Source of the DNA: Helichrysum umbraculigerum
Lineage: Eukaryota > Streptophyta > Magnoliopsida > Asterales > Asteraceae
Assembly (NCBI GenBank): GCA_949592205.1
Contig: CATIUR010000005.1
Location: 106,203,277 to 106,267,276 of the forward strand
DNA length: 64,000 bases
Direction of reading: 5' to 3'
Shown: positions 57,498 to 64,000 of the stretch, in pieces
How the letters are laid out: every line of letters begins with the position of its first letter
Numbering within the stretch: position 1 is the first letter of the stretch
Notes under the pieces: model-generated
Told to the model about the DNA's origin: nothing
The model's input: only the letters and a program-made list of their open reading frames with translations
Database searches by the model: none
Program-made: the position numbers and the translations under genes

Positions 57498-58079
57498 GTA
57501 GCATTAGTTAATGTGGCGAACTATGTGATTAGGGAGCTTAAGTCAATTTTTCATGGGATGAATCAATTTTGTCACAATGATCTATTTCATTTAGGATTAT
57601 CTCAGATTTATACAAAAATGATAAATATGTTTAGATTTTCGGGATTGTTGTTTACTGAGCGTCAGAGAGAGTTAATGAAAGGAATAGTATGGGAAGTTGA
57701 AGAGGTAGTGAGAAATCCTACAATTGGAAAGTATGAAATGTTACATTTAGGATTTTATGGTTTTATGGATGAGTTAAGACGTAAGCATCAAGAGCGTGAA
57801 GTGAAGGAGGTAAATGGATATAAGGTAATTAATGAGGAAGGACAGGTAGCAAAGACAATAAAGAAAATAATGAGGGAATTTTACGAATTGCAAATAGCAG
57901 CTGATGAACATTATCGACATTTTGAAGATTCTACTGCTCAAGTACCTGATATCACTAAAACCATGTTTAGATACTTTTTAAGAATCTTTCCTCCTGATCA
58001 GAAAATCCCTATAACCTTTATGCTACCGAATGGTTACTATGTTTCACCAATAGTTCGAGAATGGGTTCATCAACCTTGA
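57498..58079 (+). CDS. Unknown helical-repeat protein of element V, part 3
   Basis: The open frame starts after a TAA at 57495 without ATG, so it is an internal segment or follows a splice (AG at 57506-57507). It has about 190 residues. One unit (FSGLLFTERQRELMKGIVWEVEEVV, NPT, then GFMDELRRKHQ) follows the same pattern as parts 1 and 2. The C-terminal 60 residues (DITKTMFRYFLRIFPPDQK) may hold a further half unit. Insertion X probably split this gene from parts 1-2. Confidence 0.5.
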   Translation, partial: VALVNVANYVIRELKSIFHGMNQFCHNDLFHLGLSQIYTKMINMFRFSGLLFTERQRELMKGIVWEVEEVVRNPTIGKYEMLHLGFYGFMDELRRKHQEREVKEVNGYKVINEEGQVAKTIKKIMREFYELQIAADEHYRHFEDSTAQVPDITKTMFRYFLRIFPPDQKIPITFMLPNGYYVSPIVREWVHQP

Positions 58080-60530
58080 AGACATTTCGCACATTCTTAT
58101 TTTAATTTGAGTTTTCATTAGTTACAATTTCTTTTAAAACTTTCGTTATTTGTTTGTTGACAGATATTAATATATGTGTTATTTTAGGAATAATTGTTAT
58201 GTTTGAATGATATTTCTCTTTTAGTTTTGAAATGGTTAAACATTTTCATATTAATCTCGGTTATATTATACAAGGTATGGAACTTTTTGAAATTTAATAA
58301 CCATTTTGTATGCTTGCATTTAAAATCATTTTAAGGTTCATATTGGATTTTATCCTCACTTTTATAAGTTTTTTTTATGACAGCGTAAAATGTTTATAAT
58401 GTTGGTTTGATAAGTATGAGATATTCTATAAGAATTGTTAAAATACTTTGATAAAATAATGGAAGTAGGTATGAAAAAGTTAATTATGTTATATGCTAGA
58501 CTAATAACATACATACTATATTCGTAACATATTGTTAACTTAGTGAATGGATGGTTTTTCTTTGAATATTGATATTATTTTCTTATTAAGGTGTTGATAC
58601 ATTAATCCAGTGATTGCTTTTATTTAATTGTTCTTTATAGTTAGGATTTTTAGAATCTGAATTGTATATATGTTTTTGCTATGAAAATAATTGCTATAAA
58701 ATATATTACTAGATAATGATATGAAACATTGATAAAGAAACTTTTAATCAATTATTTGAAGTAAATGAAGTTTGTTAAATTTAACATTATTAAAGAATTA
58801 GTGTAGAAATATTGTGTGGCTATTTAATAGAAGTTAATTTTAGTTTTAGGATAGTTTGAGAAACTATGATCAATAGAAAACATTGCTAATTAAATAGGGC
58901 TAATATGATAAAAGTTAAAATCATTTTTTAGAATCTTACCAGAATTGAATTAGGAAATCGATAGTTGTAGGTACCTAACTAGAGATTGAATACTTTTTGG
59001 ATTTATTTGGAGATAATCTGAATAGCAGTAGTTTTATAAGTTTTTATAGCATGTGTTTAATTAATTTATTTATTTTAATATTTGGTACGTTTAATTTGTT
59101 TGCTAGTTTATTTTTAGAATATCGTTGCCACTTTTCGAAGTTGGTATATAGTATACAATACAGTATAGTACAGCTGAACTATGCATTGAAATTGGAATTT
59201 TTGGAAATTTAATAAGTTTATCTTATTAAATATGAACTTTGTGGGTATGTTCATTGGAAACCCTCACGAAACTATAACTCGTCCACTCGGGATACCGAGG
59301 GGTTTAAAGGCTTATTGCATATGCTAAATGCAATCGTAATTAACTACGAAAGTGTGGATGTTGTATATTATTTTCAAGTGATGAAGGAATCAACCAAGCA
59401 GATTTTTCTTAGCCGATGATGAAATTTATAATTTCAGTCAGCGGAGTTTTTCTGTTCTATTTTTCTTTCCCTTACTCACTTTTGTTTATCAATTTTTATA
59501 CAATGAGGGCATTGTATAATTTAAGTGTGGGGATAGGGTTCGTAAGAAAAAGAATTTCTTTAATTAATACATTTAAGTTTCTATTGTTCTTAAATTTTAT
59601 TAAAAATTAAAATTTTTTTTTAAGTTAATAACTAGGTATTTATTAGTTAGAATACTTTTGTTAAAAGTTTTGTTTTGTATTTAAAAGTTTAGACTTTAAT
59701 GTGAATTAACTATTTTGTATATATAATGTAAGCTACTTAATAATAAGTGATATATAGTTATATGATATGATGTACTAATAGGCAATCTATATGAAGATTT
59801 CTGAATTTTAAATAAAATAATTAATTAACTTGTTTATTATTTTAAGGTACATAATATGATGTATGACATAAAAAGTCTTAAATTTTAAATTTGTTATACG
59901 ATACTTTTATATATCTTTTTACTTATGTGAATACATTTGGGGGTATATATTGATGGTTTCCTCTGTTATACGAAAGTATAGACCTGGTTTCTGTTAATAT
60001 ATACTTAAACATTAAGCAAACACAAGTCAAAAGTACTTGAAAAGTCTTAAAAAATAAAAGATACCTAATGAGGTCGCCAAAATGGTTTGACCAAGTATGG
60101 TTTTGCTTAAACCTGAATCAAGTTATGTCGCTCTATTGCATGAAAATGCAGACCTGTCACCAATGTCTTGATTCTTAAAAATGTATTTCATATATTTATT
60201 TGGAATATAAAAGTAAATTGTATAATTAAATTTAAAGGTATATCATATGTGGAAATCATAAGTAATATACATACTAACAATAAAAGTGTATTCAAAAATA
60301 TAAATATAGATTGTTTAAAGTGGACAAATATATTAGTAATCGTTCATGAATTATATATTACATAAATAATAATAATTTTTATTTATACATTACAGTTATC
60401 CATGTTAATTAAATTGTTTAAATTTTTAATTTATGAAACAAATTTTTAGTATTGGTATTCTGATTCTTAAATATTAGTTTGATGCTTATTTTTAAATTTT
60501 ATTCAGTATTCTACTTGAGGACAAGCAGAA
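58080..60530 (+). other. 3' non-coding region of element V
   Basis: Very AT-rich, no credible ORF. It has an early polypurine-like TTAAGTGTGGGGATAGG at 59521 and CTTGAGGACAAGCA at 60513, the motif that precedes the real tract. Confidence 0.6.
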
Positions 60531-60548
60531 CTTAAGTGTGGGGATATT
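60531..60548 (+). promoter_or_regulatory. Polypurine tract of element V
   Basis: CTTAAGTGTGGGGATATT lies directly before the 3' LTR. Confidence 0.8.
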
Positions 60549-62113
60549 TGATAAGCATCAAATAGATAGTATATTTTATAGTAATTTATCCCTATATTTA
60601 TATATACATTTTAGTGCATTTATATGATTTTAGATACTTATTTTGTTAATATTTGCAGAAATGTATTTTAACTAAAGATTGAAGAAAAAGGAGCGAAAAC
60701 GAATCAGAAACTGAAGAAAATGAAGAAATGAAGAAAAAGGAGCTTAAACCTTGAAGAAATGAAGACTAAAATAACAATAATGAAGAATTGGGCCGAGAAA
60801 GAGAGTTAAACCCGTTAAAGAAAAGAAAGAGTCCAGATTGAAGCCCGAGCCCGTAATTGGAATATTGTGGAAAATAGGTCCAACCGGCGGTTGGAAAGCC
60901 CAACCGGCGGTTGGAGTATTAGGGTTTTAAGGTGGTGGAAACACGTGGAGTTGGACCAGGAATCAAACAGTCCAACCGGCGGTTGGAATATCCAACCGGC
61001 GGTTGGAAGGTCGGCCAGCAAAACTATAAATAGAGGCTCAATTCAGGTTTAAGGATATACGATTCAAGAATACTAAAACCGAAAGTTAGGGTTTTAGGTC
61101 GACTTTAGGTGCGATTTTGGAGGCTAAAGAGCTAGGGTTTGAAGGTTTTTAACCCTAGGAAAAGCTAGTTCATCAATTGGTTCGATTTCTTTATCCTTGT
61201 AACTTTAATAACATTATTGAGTTATTTATGATATTGTTTATTTGATTTGATTGTGAATTAGGTTTTCATTATAATTGTTTGAATGAATGATTGTTGAGTT
61301 TATTATTTGAATTATATGTCTATGTTGGAACTATATTATTGAATGTTTATTATACAATAATTGTCTTTATTATGATATTTTAGTGATTATTCTTGACATA
61401 ATTATACTGATTTATATTAAACTAGGATGACCATAAACTGTTTATATAAATTAAGTGATTGTGTTTATGTTTTGATCTTAACCTTATGCGATAAACGAAG
61501 AATGATTCATTAATATAAAGTAATACTGCGATTCAAGCCTAACCATAGAAATTGTATTAATAAATTGATGATAGATCGTATTAATTAGTAACACTTTGCG
61601 TAACCTTATGACTGTGTTACTATGATGAGGATTTGACTTAACCCTAAGTGATCTTCTACATTAGTAAATCACCAGTAATAATAGCCAACAAAGCAAATAG
61701 ACATAAATACATATAATAAGTTTAATAAATAATAGTTTGAATAATTATAATCTTTTTATCCAATTGAGTATACTTAAGTTGTTCCTTAAAACTTATCTAT
61801 TAGAATCTGTATCAAAATATAAATATAAATATGTTCGTTCGGAACTAAAACGCCCCCCTTATCGTGTAGATTATTTTAAATTGGATCCTTTATTTATTTG
61901 TGTTATAATTGTGAATATTTGTAATTAAAATAAATAGATAATTAGTTATAAATAAGAATCACGTTTCTTGTGTTCCTTGTGTTCGAATTTGGACTTACTT
62001 ATTAAGCTATATTACATGAACGGGTCAATCTTGCCTGAATTGTGTGATAGTATTATTTAGTATTTCCTTAATTTAAACTTGTTATTATAATTGCCTATAC
62101 TTAGCACACATCA
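60549..62113 (+). repeat. 3' LTR of element V (1565 bp)
   Basis: Colinear with 45668-47229, including four palindromes and the TATA box near 61025. Followed by ATGCT at 62114-62118. Confidence 0.95.
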
Positions 62114-62118
62114 ATGCT

Positions 62119-62960
62119 CAGCTATTTCGGATCCACCAACTGCATCAAGGGAAGTACTATTTCCTTTGAAGAAATCCAGCTCACAGCCCAACATTTCTAT
62201 CATGGCTGCTCGGCTCGGATATGGCACACCTGTCACTCTCTTAAGAAGGAACCCTACTCCCGAAATACCCGATTCATCTCTCTCAAAAGACCAAATCCTG
62301 AAGACTCTCGAAGAAATGCAATTAATGCTTAAACCACCATCTTCGCAACAATTTGAAAGATCAAATCCAGAGATCACTATCAGTACATCTTCTTCTGCTC
62401 AATTTCAGAGATTTGCATTCACTGAAAACAACGATGTCATAATCACTGAAGATAATGCAATCTCTCATTCCTCAAAAGCAAAATATGAACTAAGAAAAGA
62501 TGAGCTCTCCGATCAACCAGAATGTGTTGAAATAGCATCAGCCGACAGCCCGGAGGTCCCTGCAGAAGATTCTGAATTTCAGACGAAATTCAATGAGCTT
62601 AAAAGAGACAAAAATGAAAGGATGAAACCTTCCATAGAAGAACCACCAGAATTGGAGCTGAAGGAACTACCCTCACACCTAGAATACGCTTTTCTCGAAG
62701 GAACTTCACACTTACCAGTAATCATATCCAAAGAGCTGAAGCCTGAAGAGAAAGCAAGACTTATTCAAGTGCTGAAGTCACATAAGAAAGCGATTGCTTG
62801 GAAGATTTCTGACATACAAGGGATCAGTCTGAACTATTGCACTCACAAGATCTTAATGAAAAATGACTTTAGACCATCAGTTCAAAGGCAGAGGAGAGTC
62901 AACACGAAGATTCAAGAAGTGGTTATAAAGAGGTCATCAAACTCTTGGATGCTGGCCTGA
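62119..62960 (+). pseudogene. Pol linker and reverse transcriptase N-terminus of element IV
   Basis: Once one target duplication copy is counted, this frame continues the linker that ends at 45667. After a Ser/Pro-rich linker comes LELKELPSHLEYAFLEG, KPEEKARLIQVLKSHKKAIAW and YCTHKILMKNDFRPSVQRQR, the conserved start of Athila RT. A frameshift near 62925 ends the frame at 62960. Confidence 0.9.
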
Positions 62961-63690
62961 TTTACCCTATTTCAGATTCCCCTTGGGTCAGCCCAGTTCA
63001 AGTTGTCCCAAAGAAATGAGGAATGACGGTTATCGCTAACGAAAACAACGAGTTGATTCCAACACGAGCCGTCACCGGTTGGAGGGTGTGTATTGACTAT
63101 CGTAAATTAAATGAAGCTACTCGCAAAGATCACTTCCCTCTACCATTCATTGATCAGATGCTAGAGAGATTATCAGAAATTGAATTCTACTATTTCTTTG
63201 ATGGATTCTCCGGTTATTTTCAGATTCCTCTCGATCCAAAGGACCAAGAAAAGACGACATTTACATGCCCATATGGAACTTTTGCTTACTAATGTATGCT
63301 GTTTGGACTATGTAATGCACCCGCAACATTTCAGCGATGCATGGTGGCAATTTTCCATGACATGATCGAACACTGCATGGAGGTATTCATGGACGATTTC
63401 TCAGTCTTTGGAGACTCCTTCACTACTTGTCTTTCTAACTTGGATAGAATGCTAGCCCGATGTGAAGAATCAAATCTCGTTCTAAACTAGGAAAAATGCC
63501 ATTTCATGGTAAAAGAAGGAATAGTTTTAGGACAACGCATATCAAAAGCTGGAATTGAAGTCGACAAAGCTAAAGTTGTAACTATCTCAAAACTTCCTCC
63601 ACCTACTTCTGTTAAAGCCATCCGAAGTTTTCTAGGTCACGCCGGATTCTACCGTCGCTTCATTAAGGATTTCTCTAAGAAATCTTGACA
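62961..63690 (+). pseudogene. Reverse transcriptase core of element IV
   Basis: The motifs run in order: LIYPISDSPWVSPVQVVPKK, GWRVCIDYRKLNEATRKDHF, FSGYFQIPLDPKDQEKTTF, LFGLCNAPATFQRCM, the catalytic FMDD at 63387-63398, and RSFLGHAGFYRRFIKDFSK. Stops lie at 63017, 63290, 63488 and 63686. Those at 63488 and 63686 fall where the family usually has Trp and Arg, as expected from C-to-T changes. The catalytic Asp pair is intact. Confidence 0.93.
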
Positions 63691-64000
63691 TATGACTCAT
63701 CTTCTTGAAAAAGATACTCTGTTTTCCTTTACGGATGAATGTTTCCAAGCTTTTAACTTCTTGAAAGATCAGCTTGTACATGCACCTATCATGATTGCTC
63801 CAGATTGGAGTCTTCCATTTGAAATCATGTGCGACGCCAGTGATTTCGCAGTTGGAGCTGTATTGGGACAAAGGAAGGATAAACACTTTCAACCAACATA
63901 CTATGCCAGCAAGACACTCACGGACGCTCAAGGAAACTACACAACCACAGAAAAGGAGCTGCTTACGGTAGTATTTGCTTTCGATAAATTTTGTTCCTAT
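63691..64000 (+). pseudogene. RNase H start of element IV, cut by window end
   Basis: The frame reads HLLEKDTLFSFTDECF, then IMCDASDFAVGAVLGQR with the first RNase H Asp, and TTTEKELLTVVFAFDKF with the Glu. It runs open to the window edge. Integrase would follow outside. Confidence 0.9.

Larger units (their letters stand above)
45668..62113 (+). mobile_element. Element V: non-autonomous Athila-like retrotransposon with nested insertions
   Basis: The LTRs 45668-47229 and 60549-62113 differ at about 20 places by eye, and the target duplication is ATGCT. It has a tRNA-Asp primer site and a polypurine tract of the Athila type. The interior codes only for helical-repeat proteins. No gag, RT or integrase of its own is visible. 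It carries insertion X and, within that, element VI. Confidence 0.93.
40988..64000 (+). mobile_element. Element IV: Athila-like retrotransposon, split by element V, right end outside window
   Basis: The 5' LTR is 40988-43344, then primer site, gag and protease up to 45667. After element V (45668-62113 plus one ATGCT copy) the same pol frame resumes and runs through RT into RNase H at the window end. It carries at least six stops or shifts. It inserted into element III just after the protease motif. Confidence 0.88.

Overview
The window is nuclear DNA from a large-genome, repeat-rich flowering plant. It holds one spliced bZIP gene of plant group I, Athila-like and chromodomain Ty3/gypsy retrotransposons, plant LINEs, a Mutator-like element and MITEs. 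The repeat families remind me of Asteraceae, but I cannot prove the family from sequence alone.

Layout. 1-9900: the right part of a non-autonomous Athila-like LTR element (element I). It has a partial 5' LTR, a tRNA-Asp-type primer site, an ORF built of helical repeats, an Athila ORF1-like ORF behind a probable intron, and a complete 2.5 kb 3' LTR. 9901-11795: flanking DNA without a clear gene. 11796-21270: a chromovirus on the minus strand (element II) with both LTRs, a 5-bp target duplication and a decayed gag-pol. 21283-21813: a foldback element with a 22-bp palindrome array. 22005-33262: the only clear host gene, a VIP1/RSG-like bZIP of four exons (321 codons). Its 7.1 kb third intron carries a hAT-like MITE and a 5.3 kb LINE-based composite containing two head-to-head LINE copies. 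33946-34098: LINE tail. 34108-36430: a Mutator-like element with about 500-bp terminal inverted repeats and a 9-bp target duplication.

36446 to the window end is a nested stack, all opened by plus-strand Athila-like elements. Element III (from 36446) is interrupted at 40988 by element IV. Element IV is interrupted at 45668-62113 by element V, with target duplication ATGCT; its reading frame resumes after the insertion. Element V is interrupted from about 48853 by an older insertion (X). X in turn holds a minus-strand gag-only element (VI, 49858-56060, target duplication TTAAC). LTR divergence counted by eye follows the nesting order (VI younger than V).

No retroelement here looks autonomous: elements I, V and VI lack pol, while II, III and IV carry stops or frameshifts. 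Three signals recur across families and may be the most novel content. The first is arrays of short palindromes spaced 20-21 bp just upstream of LTR TATA boxes. The second is a conserved structured-looking block in the transcribed part of three LTR families. The third is a roughly 60-70-residue helical repeat in the pol-less elements I and V. All comparisons were made by eye, with no alignment software or database.
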